36,292 nucleotides of DNA from Marinomonas foliarum (GCF_003337275.1 NZ_QPJQ01000041.1:1-36292), one strand, 5' to 3'. Shown: positions 8,696 through 17,795, counted from the stretch's first letter. Made by a program: numbers and translations. The notes: generated from the sequence alone by a model not told the origin.

Positions 8696-9097
8696 TTAAT
8701 GCTGCATAAAACCATAAGAGCCTTTCATCATGTGTCCATCTTCGCCCATTGCTTTCCAATGAACTGTATAACTGTCCGGCGCCAACATTGGTAACATAGT
8801 TTGAAAATTTTTCGTTGTTGCGCCATCACGATCAAAACGAACCGACACGGGCTTACCTTTAGATCCTACTACCTTGAGACTTACAACTTTCATAGGGTTC
8901 TGGAAATTTAGCTCTACTCGTTCTGCTTGAGCCATTAGCATGGCACCGTCTTTGGGGTATGTCATGGTCATCATACCGTGTGCAAATACGTTAACGGAGG
9001 CCACCAAAGCCAATGTAGAAAATGCCAATTTCATAGTTTTCATAGTTTTCATAGTTTTCATAGTTTTCATAGTTTTCATAGTTTTCATAGTTTTCAT
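8696..9097 (-). CDS. copC: CopC periplasmic copper-binding protein with repeated N-terminus
   Basis: CopC/PcoC-type protein of 133 residues as written. The mature part starts at AHGMM after a hydrophobic signal (LAFSTLALVASVNVFA) and has the family's beta-sandwich features: N-terminal His, PKDGAML, LNFQNPM and the C-terminal GEDGHMMKGSYGF. The N-terminus is unusual: seven MKT units precede the expected start MKLAF. AAAGG lies 7 bases before the first ATG and none is visible before the later ones, so translation probably begins at the first and lengthens the positively charged n-region of the signal. A start at 9034 would give the standard length. It is paired with copD downstream. Confidence 0.9.
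   Translation of the reverse strand: MKTMKTMKTMKTMKTMKTMKTMKLAFSTLALVASVNVFAHGMMTMTYPKDGAMLMAQAERVELNFQNPMKVVSLKVVGSKGKPVSVRFDRDGATTKNFQTMLPMLAPDSYTVHWKAMGEDGHMMKGSYGFMQH
9035..9097 (-). repeat. 9-bp microsatellite at the copC start
   Basis: Seven perfect tandem copies of ATGAAAACT on the coding strand, followed by a partial eighth copy (ATGAAA). Each unit encodes Met-Lys-Thr and offers a new in-frame ATG. The perfect copies suggest recent slippage expansion. Confidence 0.97.
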
Positions 9098-9208
9098 GTT
9101 ATTACCTTTTACGTTGTTGATAAATTTTTAAACGGATACAAAGAGGGGATCTCTTTATATCAACGATCTCTAAAAGTTCCGAAAAACACTCTTTTAATAC
9201 TGATTAAA

Positions 9209-12200
9209 TTAAGACGTCTGTTTCAATGACGATTTTTTCCATAGAAAATACACCGCAGGCAGCACTAATAACGTCAGTACGACCGCGCTCACCATACCGC
9301 CAACCATAGGTGCAGCAATTCGACTCATCACCTCCGATCCCGTTCCAGTACCATATAAAATTGGCAGCAAGCCTATAATGATGGATACCGCTGTCATCAT
9401 CACCGGACGAACTCGCATACCAGCGCCGTGAAGCACCGCATGGTAAAGCGTGTCCGCGCGGGGTAAGACGCCTTTTTCAGCGCATTTACTTTGTGTCTCA
9501 GTCCAAGCTTGATTCAAATACATCAGCATAATGACGCCGATTTCCACTGCCACGCCAGCCAGAGCAATGAAGCCCACCCCCACTGCAACCGAGAAATTGA
9601 AGCCAGACAAATACATCAGCCAGATACTACCCACCATAGCAAATGGCAAAGTGCCCATAATGATCGCCACCTCGTAGAAATTACGGAAGTTGATATACAA
9701 GAGGACAATAATGATGGCCAATGTAAGCGGCACTACATAGGTCAGCTTTTCTTTTGCCCGTTGCATATACTCATATTGACCAGACCAATTTAACGAATAA
9801 CCTGCTGGTAATTGCACTTGGTCTGCTACGATTTTTTGTGCGTTTTCGACATAACGGCCAATATCTACACCTTCAATGTCCACAAAGGTCCAACCGTTTA
9901 AACGCGCGTTTTCACTTTTTAATCCTGGCGGACCTTCTTCCACATACACATCAGCAATATCCCCTAAAGCAATTCGTAAACCATTCGGAGTCACGATTGG
10001 CAAAAGGGCTAATTGCTCTGGTGAATCACGATATTCCTGTGGATAGCGAACATTAATGGGATAGCGCTCAAGCCCCTCTATAGTGTTGGTGACATTCATG
10101 CCACCCACCGCCGAAGAGATAAGCTCTTGAACATCTTGAATGTTCAGCCCATAACGCGATGCCTTCGCGCGATTAATGTCTATATTGACGTAACGACCAC
10201 CGGCCACACGCTCAGAATAAACCGATGCTGTGCCCTCAACGGGTTTCAAGATTTTCTCTAACTGCAAACCAATATCTTGAATCACTTTCAAATCAGGACC
10301 CGCAACCTTTATACCCACAGGGGTTTTGATGCCCGTTGCCAGCATGTCGATTCGTGTTTTGATCGGCATTACCCAAGCGTTAGTAATGCCAGGGATCTTG
10401 ACCAGCTGATCAAGCTCTTGCTTGATCTTGTCGCTGGTCATGCCGTCTCGCCATTCAGAGTGAGGCTTGAGTTGAATAAAGGTTTCGATCATCGTCAAAG
10501 GTGCTGGGTCTGTCGCGGTTTCTGCACGGCCAACCTTCCCAAAGACAGTTTTCACTTCTGGCAAGGTCGCAATCAGTTTATTGGTTTGCTGTAATACCTG
10601 ACGTGCTTGTCCGATGGAGATCCCCGGATACGCTGTTGGCATATACATCAAATCACCTTCGTCTAAGTTAGGAATAAACTCACTTCCCAACTTATTTAAC
10701 GGCCACATACCAATGGCGAATATAGCAATCGCTACCAAAATGGTCGTTTTCGGAAAGTTCAACACAGCTTTTAACGCCGGCATATACACCGCAATCAAAG
10801 CCCGATTAACAGGGTTTTTATGCTCAGGCAAGACCTTACCTCTCACAAAGTACCCCATCAAAACAGGGACGAGGGTGATGGCTAATGCCGCCGATGCAGC
10901 CATTGCATAGGTTTTGGTATAGGCCAACGGGCCAAACATTCGCCCTTCTTGGGATTCCAAGGTAAACACAGGCACAAAACTGACGGTGATAATCAGCAGA
11001 CTAAAGAATAACGCGGGGCCGACTTCGGTAGCCGCGGCGGTCACAACCTGCCAACGGTTTTCCTTGGTCATTTCGACTTTTTCCATATGCTTATGGAGAT
11101 TTTCTATCATCACGATTGCGCCATCAATCATGGCGCCGATGGCAATCGCAATACCGCCAAGCGACATGATATTGGCATTAATACCCTGCAAATGCATGAC
11201 GATGAAGGCAGTCAAAATACCGACAGGCAGACTGATGATGGCCACTAAAGAGGAACGCACATGAAAAAGAAACACCATACAAACCAACGCAACCACAAGG
11301 AACTCTTCCAGCAGTTTGGTCCATAAATTCTCCACAGCACGATCAATCAAACCAGAACGATCATAAACAGTCACCACCTCAACGCCTTTTGGCAAGCTGG
11401 ATTTCAAGGTTTCCAATTTCGCTTTTACGCCTTCGATGGTTTTCTGTGCGTTTTCACCAAAACGCATCACCACCACGCCGCCGACGGTTTCGCCTTCGCC
11501 ATTTAGATCCGCTAACCCTCGACGCATTTGTGGGCCAATACCAACGTCTGCCACATCTTTGATCGTCAGCGGTGTGCCACTTTCACTGACGCCAAGCGGA
11601 ATCATTTCAATATCTTCGACGCTCTGTATATAACCAGACGCTCGAACCATGTATTCAGCTTCAGCCATTTCAATGACCGACGCGCCGACTTCCTGATTAC
11701 CGCGTTTAATGGCATTTTGAATGTGACTCAATGGCATGTTTAACGCGCGCAATTTATCTGGATTCACACTTACCTGATATTGCTTCACCATGCCGCCAAT
11801 GGGCGCCACTTCCGATACGCCAGGCACGGTTTGTAATTCATACTTCAAGAACCAGTCTTGCAGTGAACGCAATTGACTCAAGTCGTTTTGACCGGTTTTA
11901 TCGACCAAGGCGTATAAATACACCCAGCCGACACCCGTTGCGTCTGGCCCCAATTGCGCCCTTGCGTTACTCGGCAAGGATGGCGCAACCTGACTTAAAT
12001 ACTCCAACACTCGGCTTCTCGCCCAATACATATCGGTATCTTCATCAAAAATCACGTAGACATACGAATCTCCAAAGAACGAATAACCGCGCACTGTTTG
12101 AGCACCGGGCACAGACAACATCGCCGTGGTCAACGGGTACGTAACTTGATCTTCAACCACTTGCGGCGCTTGTCCTGGATAGCTGGTTTTAATGATAACT

Positions 12201-12337
12201 TGCACATCAGACAAGTCAGGAATGGCATCAACGGGAGTATTCTTTAACGAATACAAGCCAGCGCCCACTAAAATAAAAGTAGCCAATAACACCATGAATC
12301 GGTTGTTTATGGACCAACGAATGATCGCTTCAATCAT
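9209..12337 (-). CDS. cusA: CusA-type heavy-metal RND efflux pump
   Basis: The 1042-residue proton-driven inner-membrane pump belongs to the heavy-metal-efflux branch of RND transporters. It exports Cu(I)/Ag(I) through CusB and CusC. It has the RND layout: one N-terminal helix, a large periplasmic domain, a helix cluster, a second periplasmic domain and a final helix cluster. The TM4 region [19 protein letters not shown] carries the acidic residues used in proton relay in this family. Met residues in the second periplasmic part ([20 protein letters not shown] and others) fit the methionine relay known from E. coli CusA. AGGGG lies 6 bases before the ATG. It is the third gene of cusCBA, 9 bp after cusB. 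Confidence 0.96.
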   Translation of the reverse strand: MIEAIIRWSINNRFMVLLATFILVGAGLYSLKNTPVDAIPDLSDVQVIIKTSYPGQAPQVVEDQVTYPLTTAMLSVPGAQTVRGYSFFGDSYVYVIFDEDTDMYWARSRVLEYLSQVAPSLPSNARAQLGPDATGVGWVYLYALVDKTGQNDLSQLRSLQDWFLKYELQTVPGVSEVAPIGGMVKQYQVSVNPDKLRALNMPLSHIQNAIKRGNQEVGASVIEMAEAEYMVRASGYIQSVEDIEMIPLGVSESGTPLTIKDVADVGIGPQMRRGLADLNGEGETVGGVVVMRFGENAQKTIEGVKAKLETLKSSLPKGVEVVTVYDRSGLIDRAVENLWTKLLEEFLVVALVCMVFLFHVRSSLVAIISLPVGILTAFIVMHLQGINANIMSLGGIAIAIGAMIDGAIVMIENLHKHMEKVEMTKENRWQVVTAAATEVGPALFFSLLIITVSFVPVFTLESQEGRMFGPLAYTKTYAMAASAALAITLVPVLMGYFVRGKVLPEHKNPVNRALIAVYMPALKAVLNFPKTTILVAIAIFAIGMWPLNKLGSEFIPNLDEGDLMYMPTAYPGISIGQARQVLQQTNKLIATLPEVKTVFGKVGRAETATDPAPLTMIETFIQLKPHSEWRDGMTSDKIKQELDQLVKIPGITNAWVMPIKTRIDMLATGIKTPVGIKVAGPDLKVIQDIGLQLEKILKPVEGTASVYSERVAGGRYVNIDINRAKASRYGLNIQDVQELISSAVGGMNVTNTIEGLERYPINVRYPQEYRDSPEQLALLPIVTPNGLRIALGDIADVYVEEGPPGLKSENARLNGWTFVDIEGVDIGRYVENAQKIVADQVQLPAGYSLNWSGQYEYMQRAKEKLTYVVPLTLAIIIVLLYINFRNFYEVAIIMGTLPFAMVGSIWLMYLSGFNFSVAVGVGFIALAGVAVEIGVIMLMYLNQAWTETQSKCAEKGVLPRADTLYHAVLHGAGMRVRPVMMTAVSIIIGLLPILYGTGTGSEVMSRIAAPMVGGMVSAVVLTLLVLPAVYFLWKKSSLKQTS

Positions 12338-12346
12338 GATATTCCC

Positions 12347-13900
12347 CTACTCCGTGTCAGCGTCAAAATAGTCAGTGACCATGAATTTCACACTGCTTTC
12401 CCGCGTAATCTCAAGCTGAATATCTTTACCAATTGGCAATTCATCCAGCGTCAACCAATCAGCTAACTCAAAGTCCATCGTCATCTTTGGCCATTTCCAA
12501 TCAGTAATAGCATCATGATTCACATTCACCATCCGCGTTGTCGCATCAATACGATTAATGCGTGCGGCTACCCAAACATTGTTGGTAGGTTCTGCTGCTG
12601 ACATTTCATTATCAGACATTGCCGTGTTAGCCATTTCAGTGCTGCTGGCAGGCATTGCCATCTGCTCACTGTCTATATTCATGCGTTTGAAATCCGAGCT
12701 TTTGCTGGATTCAGAGTCCAACAAAAACTGCGCCGATGTCACGACCTCATCACCCAGCACCAAGCCGTCTAAAATTTCCACGTAGTCATCACCGAACGCG
12801 CCGGTTTCGACTGCAATCGATTTATAACGCCCTTCACCCAATGCCAGTACCACGCGGCTTTGCTCGCCGCCACGAATTAAAGCTTCTTTTGGAATCAATC
12901 GTTTTTTACCTGGCTCGGTGGTTTCAATACGAACATGGGCAAACATATCTGGCTTCAGAAGTTGCTCGGGGTTATCTAAACGAATGCGAACACGCAAAGT
13001 GCGATTTTTGGCATTTAGAGTCGGATAAATAAAATCCACGTTACTGCTGAAAGTTTTCCCCGGTAGGAAATCCATAACAGCCTCAACCGGTTGCCCCACC
13101 GCGACAAGATGCGCTTGGCGCTCAAACACTTCGGCATCCAACCACACCTCACTCAAATCCGCGATCGACATCAAAGTTGTGCCTGGCTTAATATAGAAAC
13201 CATCTTGAATTCCAAGGTTGTCAATAACGCCGCTTTGTGGCGCAAAAAATCGCACTGTTTGAGACACTTTGCGCTTTGTCTTTAACGCTTGGATAAAACT
13301 GCTCGACACTTGCAGAGCTTTTAGCCTTTCTTCACCCGCGTTGATCATGCGCTGGTCTTTGCGCGCTAACGCAAAGACAAATTCTTCCTGCGCATTCACT
13401 AAGGTTGGTGAATACAAATCGAACAAAGGCTGACCTTTTTCAACTGAATCACCATTGAATTTAATAAAGCTCTTTTCGATCCAACCTTCGACACGAGGGT
13501 GAATATGAACAATCTTGTCTTCGTTGTAAGCCAAATAGCCCACAGTACGAATGTCTGGTTTCAGCACGCCTTCAAACACTTTTTCTGTTCTCACACCAAG
13601 GTTATTAACCACTTCAGGCGAGATGCTTACAGTACCAGCGCCCTGATTATTGGAACCTTGGTCATCACCATAAAAAGGGATTAAATCCATTCCCATAGGA
13701 GATTGACCCGGCTTGTCACGACGGTAATTTGGGTCCATTGGCGCCACCCAATATAAAGGTGCTTTTTCATCTTTCGTGACTGATGCACCAGCATTCATTT
13801 CCCCGTTCATAGCATTAAATGCTTGAAGACCAAAGTGATAACCCGTAGCCGAAAGAACGCCACCTAGTACAAATACACCGATATACCCGATTACTTTCAT
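12347..13900 (-). CDS. cusB: CusB membrane-fusion protein fused to a CusF-like domain
   Basis: The 517-residue periplasmic adaptor links CusA to CusC. It has an N-terminal membrane anchor, a metal-binding segment (APMDPNYRRDKPGQSPMGM, about 53-71), then barrel-sandwich, hairpin and beta-barrel parts typical of HlyD-like adaptors. After a Met/Ser/Ala-rich linker (about 410-440) comes a C-terminal domain of about 75 residues. It has the four metal ligands of CusF in order: H462 (VNVNHD), then W470, M473 and M475 in WPKMTMDF. In E. coli CusF is a separate chaperone that hands Cu(I)/Ag(I) to CusB; here the two appear to be one polypeptide. The ATG overlaps the cusC stop (ATGA), indicating coupled translation. 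Confidence 0.95.
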   Translation of the reverse strand: MKVIGYIGVFVLGGVLSATGYHFGLQAFNAMNGEMNAGASVTKDEKAPLYWVAPMDPNYRRDKPGQSPMGMDLIPFYGDDQGSNNQGAGTVSISPEVVNNLGVRTEKVFEGVLKPDIRTVGYLAYNEDKIVHIHPRVEGWIEKSFIKFNGDSVEKGQPLFDLYSPTLVNAQEEFVFALARKDQRMINAGEERLKALQVSSSFIQALKTKRKVSQTVRFFAPQSGVIDNLGIQDGFYIKPGTTLMSIADLSEVWLDAEVFERQAHLVAVGQPVEAVMDFLPGKTFSSNVDFIYPTLNAKNRTLRVRIRLDNPEQLLKPDMFAHVRIETTEPGKKRLIPKEALIRGGEQSRVVLALGEGRYKSIAVETGAFGDDYVEILDGLVLGDEVVTSAQFLLDSESSKSSDFKRMNIDSEQMAMPASSTEMANTAMSDNEMSAAEPTNNVWVAARINRIDATTRMVNVNHDAITDWKWPKMTMDFELADWLTLDELPIGKDIQLEITRESSVKFMVTDYFDADTE

Positions 13901-15270
13901 TTGAGTTTCACCTCTTCACTTTGTGCCATTACATAATTCAATTCGGCTAAGCGCTTGAAGCGCTCGATACGAATATTTAATAATTCAATATGTGCATTTA
14001 ATGTATCGATGCGCGCCTGAACTACATCCGAGAAAACACCATCATTGCTGGTATAAGCATTCAACATGGCTTGCGCACTTTCTCTGTAACTAGGAAGTAA
14101 CTTGGTTTGATACAGACGAATTCGTTGATCTAGCAAGTTAATATCAGATGTCAGAACACGATATTTCGCCATGAGTTCATTCAGCACAAGCTGCTTTTCA
14201 GAAAGAAAAGACTCGACTTGTAAGGTCGCGGCTTTCACCTGAGCATCCTGTCGACTAGACGAAAAGATTGGCACGCTGACACTCACCGCAATCGACGCCA
14301 GATCGGCTCGATCTTTGCCGCTTAGATCATCGCCGCGATAACCGTAACCCAAGGTAACGCCCCATTCTGGTTTGTACTTTTGCTCGGCAATCGATTTATC
14401 TATCTGCGCGGTATTGGATTGAACATCGACAATGCGAACCAACGGATGCTGGCTCAGACGAGCCGCCAAGGAATTTGGTGGAAGAATACTAGACGGGGTT
14501 ACCATAATGGGTTCACCCGTTGTTTTCAGAGTGATTGCTTGATCAGCTGTGTTCTGATCAACCATGGTCGGAAGAATATATTGGGACAATTTTTTCAGTG
14601 CATTTTCTTTCGCTTGACGAAGCTGAGTTAGACGATGATCTAACTTAATCAACTCCAGTTCAGAACGCACTAAATCTTGCTGTTTGGCTCGCCCGTACGC
14701 CGAGCTATAACTGCTTTCCACTACCTCATGAAGTTGTTCGAACAAGGTTCTATTTTGCTTCACGAGCTTGATGCTCTCTTCGTAACTGTATACCGTTAGC
14801 CAAAGATTCGATACCTCCATTGCTAACATCGCGCGACGATTATCTCGCATCAAGGGCATTTGATCGCCTTGCACAGCGTACTTTTCCCCTGTTAAACGTA
14901 AGGTATCGCCAGCTGGAAACATCTGCGATACCGACACGTTAAATTGCGTCATCGCTTCTTGGTTAAAATCAAAACTGTCAGTTGGCATATTCAATAAACC
15001 AACATTGATTTTTGGATCCGGCAACGCCGTCATGCCTTGGCTTAAGGCGCGAATAGCATTCTCTTTCTGCTGGCTGGAAATCAACCAGTCATCTTGGGAG
15101 ACGGCTTTTTCCACCGCTTGTTGCAGGCTTAACACTTCTGCGCTCGCAACAAGTGGCAGCAACGACAATAAGAAAACGGAGGCAATACGATTCGTTTTAC
15201 CGATTAAAAATTGACGGCAATAGACACTCTGTAATACATGACAGAATGCCAAAAATTTGTTTTTGGCCAT
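13897..15270 (-). CDS. cusC: CusC-type TolC-family outer-membrane channel
   Basis: The 457-residue outer-membrane efflux protein is the first gene of cusCBA. After a hydrophobic signal (ASVFLLSLLPLVASAE) it begins with the TolC-family LSLQQAVEKAV segment and has the long alpha-helical, internally duplicated architecture of the family (for example QDLVRSELELIKLDHRL and DVVQARIDTLNAHIEL). No lipobox Cys is seen at the cleavage site. The annotated start leaves about 28 residues before the hydrophobic stretch and has no good ribosome binding site, so the true start may lie further in, although no other ATG fits. It overlaps cusB by 4 bp. Confidence 0.9.
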   Translation of the reverse strand: MAKNKFLAFCHVLQSVYCRQFLIGKTNRIASVFLLSLLPLVASAEVLSLQQAVEKAVSQDDWLISSQQKENAIRALSQGMTALPDPKINVGLLNMPTDSFDFNQEAMTQFNVSVSQMFPAGDTLRLTGEKYAVQGDQMPLMRDNRRAMLAMEVSNLWLTVYSYEESIKLVKQNRTLFEQLHEVVESSYSSAYGRAKQQDLVRSELELIKLDHRLTQLRQAKENALKKLSQYILPTMVDQNTADQAITLKTTGEPIMVTPSSILPPNSLAARLSQHPLVRIVDVQSNTAQIDKSIAEQKYKPEWGVTLGYGYRGDDLSGKDRADLASIAVSVSVPIFSSSRQDAQVKAATLQVESFLSEKQLVLNELMAKYRVLTSDINLLDQRIRLYQTKLLPSYRESAQAMLNAYTSNDGVFSDVVQARIDTLNAHIELLNIRIERFKRLAELNYVMAQSEEVKLK

Positions 15271-15340
15271 TGGCTTGAGTACTCATTTTTAAATTCATAA
15301 AATCTCAACGCACATTAAAGCGATGAGTGAAACTGCGAAT

Positions 15341-15760
15341 TTAAGAAATGACTATAGGGGGGAAATAAGGCGTATTTGGGTGGGTAGAAACGTAGAATTC
15401 AGACGACAGAGTCGTGTGAACAGAAGAAATATTGTCAGAATCAGAATGATAGCTGACCAGTAAGCCTGAAAAGCTACTGCAATGATTGTCCATACAGTTT
15501 TGGTGATTGTGCTCTGATGTCAAACTAGAGCATTCGTCCATCGAATCAGACGTACAAGAGATCCCCTTATCAGGAGACATATCATGATCCGATAATTCTG
15601 ACGTGTCATGCATTTCCATAGACATCATATTCGAGCTCGATAACATCATACTGTTCGTTGCCATTGCCATCGAAAATAACGATAGTACAAACAGCAAAAA
15701 GCACACGAAACCGTGTTTTCTCGCTGATATGCTGATGTTATTTAAAACAAATGATGGCAT
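15341..15760 (-). CDS. Small exported Met/His/Cys-rich protein at the head of the copper cluster
   Basis: This 139-residue protein has a signal peptide (about 15-35, CFLLFVLSLFSMAMA). The mature part is rich in Met, His, Cys, Ser and Asp (MMSMEMHD, HDMSPDKG, CSSLTSEHNHQNCMDNHC) and ends in PYFPPIVIS. I do not recognise a named family. The composition points to binding of soft metal ions in the periplasm. It sits directly upstream of cusCBA, just as a similar small Cys-rich gene sits upstream of copAB, and the two share a Pro-Pro-Ile tail. A sensing, chaperone or leader role is possible but inferred. Confidence 0.6.
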   Translation of the reverse strand: MPSFVLNNISISARKHGFVCFLLFVLSLFSMAMATNSMMLSSSNMMSMEMHDTSELSDHDMSPDKGISCTSDSMDECSSLTSEHNHQNCMDNHCSSFSGLLVSYHSDSDNISSVHTTLSSEFYVSTHPNTPYFPPIVIS

Positions 15761-15843
15761 TTATAAAACTCTCTGCAACTAATCAACAAACTATATGTTA
15801 GTAAAAAGCTTAAAGCAACTCAAACTTAAATTTTGATAATCAT

Positions 15844-15869
15844 TTGGACTTCCCAGACTTTACAAGACA
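15844..15869 (+). repeat. Left 26-bp inverted repeat of the hipBA module
   Basis: The copy starts TTGGACTTCCCAGACTTTAC and continues to GACA at 15869. Its reverse complement recurs at 17681-17706, immediately after hipA, with 23 of 26 bases identical. The pair encloses exactly the hipBA unit. Confidence 0.8.
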
Positions 15870-16019
15870 ACAATTGACATAAAAACCTATCTAAATCGAG
15901 GTTTTCATAAACTTCAAGTATATCGTCACCATTGGTTTCATCATTCCATTTATCCATGGACTAAAAAAATACTTCCTTATATTTCCGCACTTTCAGATAT
16001 CGAAAAAAGAAACACTTAA

Positions 16020-16081
16020 GTTGCCTTACATCGAAATAGCAACTAATATGTTTCTATAAATTAAAAAGCAACTTATTAGTT
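16020..16081 (+). promoter_or_regulatory. hipBA promoter with overlapping dyads
   Basis: A good sigma70-type promoter is visible: TTGCCT (16021-16026), 17 bases, TAATAT (16044-16049). GTTGC (16020-16024) and GCAAC (16039-16043) form a dyad across the spacer. AACTAATA (16041-16048) and TATTAGTT (16074-16081) form a second, perfect dyad from the -10 to just before hipB. GCAACTTAT at 16068 repeats the first half-site. HipB proteins repress their own operon by binding such dyads, so these are likely HipB operators. The assignment is inferred from position. Confidence 0.6.
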
Positions 16082-16086
16082 TCCTT

Positions 16087-16440
16087 ATGATGAATCTACT
16101 ACAGCAAATCAAAAATCGTCGTTTAGCACTGAAACTCAAGCAGAATGAAATGCCAATGCGTATTGGCATTTCTAGGCAGCAGTACCAACGGCTGGAAGCA
16201 AAAGGCAACCCAAGACTTGATACTCTTGAACTGATTGCCAAAGGTCTCAATAGCGATGTCATGCTGATTCCAAAAGAAAAGCTGAATGCTGTTTTAGCTG
16301 TTCTTGAAAGTGATGGTAACAACACATCTTTACCGCACAAACAGCCTGATCATTCTGATGAACAAAAACAACTATCGGATGATCCATGGAAAGGATTACT
16401 AGAAGACAAAGATGGAGACGAAGATGACAACGGAAATTAG
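16087..16440 (+). CDS. hipB: HipB-like antitoxin, XRE-family regulator
   Basis: The 117-residue protein has an N-terminal helix-turn-helix of the XRE type (about residues 5-60: IKNRRLALKLKQNEMPMRIGI, then SRQQYQRLEAKGNPRLDTLELIAKGL) and an acidic, polar C-terminus (LEDKDGDEDDNGN). By analogy with HipB it should bind the operator as a dimer and neutralise HipA. It overlaps the start of hipA by 17 bp (29 bp if the upstream ATG is used), the usual tight coupling of such pairs. Two ATGs open the gene and no strong ribosome binding site is visible. Confidence 0.88.
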   Translation: MMNLLQQIKNRRLALKLKQNEMPMRIGISRQQYQRLEAKGNPRLDTLELIAKGLNSDVMLIPKEKLNAVLAVLESDGNNTSLPHKQPDHSDEQKQLSDDPWKGLLEDKDGDEDDNGN

Positions 16441-17677
16441 TGTTCTTAAGTTGACGTTACATGGCCATCTAGTGGGATATTTGGCGGGGGCAAAAAATGG
16501 ACGTAATATTCTTCATTTTGCTGAAAGCTTTCAATCTAATATAGCGCGCCCCACTTTTAGCTTAACCACCCATCAAAATTTTCCGCGTGCTGATAAAATG
16601 CTATCAGAGCCATGGGCGACCAACCAACGCTTGCACCCTATTTTGTCTAATCTATTGCCTGAAGGTTCTTTGCGAGAGCTGATCGCTCAAGGACTCAAAA
16701 CCCATGTTGATAATGAGTTTCATATTTTGTCTTATCTGGGCATGGATTTACCGGGCGCATTAGTCGCTGAACCGATGGAGCCTGAAGATGTTCCTCTACA
16801 TTTATTCTCATCTCATGGCCAAGTAAAAGCGGTTAAATTCGACAAACTAAGCCAAGAGAACAAGTTTTCCTTGGCTGGTGTTCAAATGAAGTTTTCCATG
16901 ACGGAAAAAGACGGTCGATATAATTTGTCGAAAGACAATGTGCTTGGCGATTGGATTGTGAAAACACCCTCCACTAAACACAAAGAAGTGCCCGCCAATG
17001 AGTTTACTGCCATGACTCTCGCTTCTCTCATTGGCGTGGATATTCCTGAAATAAAATTGGTCGAGATAGACCAATTAGACAACCTTCCTCAAATCAACCT
17101 TCCGGATGAAAAATTAGCTTTCGCCATAAAACGGTTTGATCGGCGTGACGACCAACGCATTCACATGGAAGACTTTGCTCAAGTTCTTGTGAAGTACCCA
17201 CATGAAAAATACAGTTCTGGCAACTACGAACAAATAGCAAAAATCCTGTATCAGTTTTCTGGTAATGGTTTAAGTGATGTCCAGCAACTTGCTCGTCGTA
17301 TACTCACCAACATCCTATTAGCAAACGGCGACGCCCATTTGAAAAACTGGAGCTTACTGTATACAGATCAAGTCACACCCAGACTTTCCCCCGCTTACGA
17401 CATAGTCACCACCAGTGTTTATATTAAAAGCGAGCAACACTTTGCCCTTAATCTAGCTAAGACAAAAGCTTGGTACGATGTCTCATATAAGCACTTTGAA
17501 CATTGGGCTACTAAATCAGATATTCCATGGCGAGCAATCAAACCACATTTGGATGATGCGATGGAAAAAGCCAGAAGCCTTTGGCCTGAGACTTTAAAAA
17601 ACCTACCCATGAATGAAGAGCACAAACAGCACCTAAGAGAGCATTGGCAGAGACTTCCTGAGGATTTTCGAATTTGA
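16424..17677 (+). CDS. hipA: HipA-like serine/threonine kinase toxin
   Basis: The 417-residue protein is of the HipA family. The start at 16424 is preferred over 16412 because GGAG lies 6 bases before it. Visible parts are the N-terminal HipA segment (LVGYLAG near 16-22), FSLAGVQMKF (148-157), a likely ATP-contacting Lys in DWIVKTPS, and AFAIKRFDR. The catalytic NGDAHLKN (301-308, Asp303) and the metal-binding Asp in SPAYDIV (Asp326) are intact, so the kinase should be active. E. coli HipA phosphorylates glutamyl-tRNA synthetase and causes growth arrest; the target here is unknown. The gene ends 4 bp before the right inverted repeat of the module. Confidence 0.92.
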   Translation: MTTEISVLKLTLHGHLVGYLAGAKNGRNILHFAESFQSNIARPTFSLTTHQNFPRADKMLSEPWATNQRLHPILSNLLPEGSLRELIAQGLKTHVDNEFHILSYLGMDLPGALVAEPMEPEDVPLHLFSSHGQVKAVKFDKLSQENKFSLAGVQMKFSMTEKDGRYNLSKDNVLGDWIVKTPSTKHKEVPANEFTAMTLASLIGVDIPEIKLVEIDQLDNLPQINLPDEKLAFAIKRFDRRDDQRIHMEDFAQVLVKYPHEKYSSGNYEQIAKILYQFSGNGLSDVQQLARRILTNILLANGDAHLKNWSLLYTDQVTPRLSPAYDIVTTSVYIKSEQHFALNLAKTKAWYDVSYKHFEHWATKSDIPWRAIKPHLDDAMEKARSLWPETLKNLPMNEEHKQHLREHWQRLPEDFRI

Positions 17678-17680
17678 TAA

Positions 17681-17706
17681 TGTCGAGTAAAGTCTAGGAA
17701 GTCCAA
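17681..17706 (-). repeat. Right 26-bp inverted repeat of the hipBA module
   Basis: Reverse complement of the left copy at 15844-15869, with three mismatches. Read outward-in on the minus strand it begins TTGGACTTCCTAGACTTTAC. It begins 4 bases after the hipA stop codon. No clear target duplication flanks the pair. Confidence 0.8.
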
Positions 17707-17714
17707 TCAGGCGA

Positions 17715-17746
17715 ATTTTAATTTTGGTAGACACCAAAATTAAAAT
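17715..17746. terminator. AT-rich hairpin between hipA and eryI
   Basis: A perfect 13-bp stem (arms at 17715-17727 and 17734-17746, ATTTTAATTTTGG and its complement) with a 6-base loop lies between the two convergent genes. Each arm begins or ends with a T- or A-run, so it could stop transcription from both sides. It lies just outside the hipBA repeats. Confidence 0.7.
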
Positions 17747-17763
17747 CAAAAAAGTAATAAAGG

Positions 17764-17795
17764 CTCTTCCCGTGTCACCCGGAGCGCGGGAAGAG
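17764..17795 (-). terminator. Terminator of the eryR-eryH-eryI operon
   Basis: A GC-rich 9-bp stem (CTCTTCCCG at 17764-17772 with CGGGAAGAG at 17787-17795) lies 12 bp after the eryI stop. On the minus strand it is followed by a T-rich stretch (CCTTTATTACTTTTTT). Confidence 0.8.

Larger units (their letters stand above)
15761..16086. other. Intergenic region between the copper cluster and hipBA
   Basis: This 326-bp AT-rich gap separates divergently transcribed genes. It contains the promoter side of the small Met/His/Cys-rich gene (unlocalised), the left inverted repeat of the hipBA module and the hipBA promoter/operator. GCAACTAAT, part of the putative hip operator, also occurs at 15775-15783. 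No coding region was seen. Confidence 0.5.

Noticed and set aside
9140..9156. AAAGAG-GGGAT-CTCTTT hairpin as the cusA terminator
   Set aside because: The stem is short, AT-rich and lacks a T-run on the minus strand; it may be chance.
8978..9229. Repeated open frames antisense to copC, or a CRISPR-like array
   Set aside because: The 9-bp tandem repeat has no spacers and encodes the copC N-terminus on the minus strand.
16026..16340. 104-codon minus-strand frame over hipB
   Set aside because: It is a shadow of hipB, whose helix-turn-helix and coupling to hipA are convincing.
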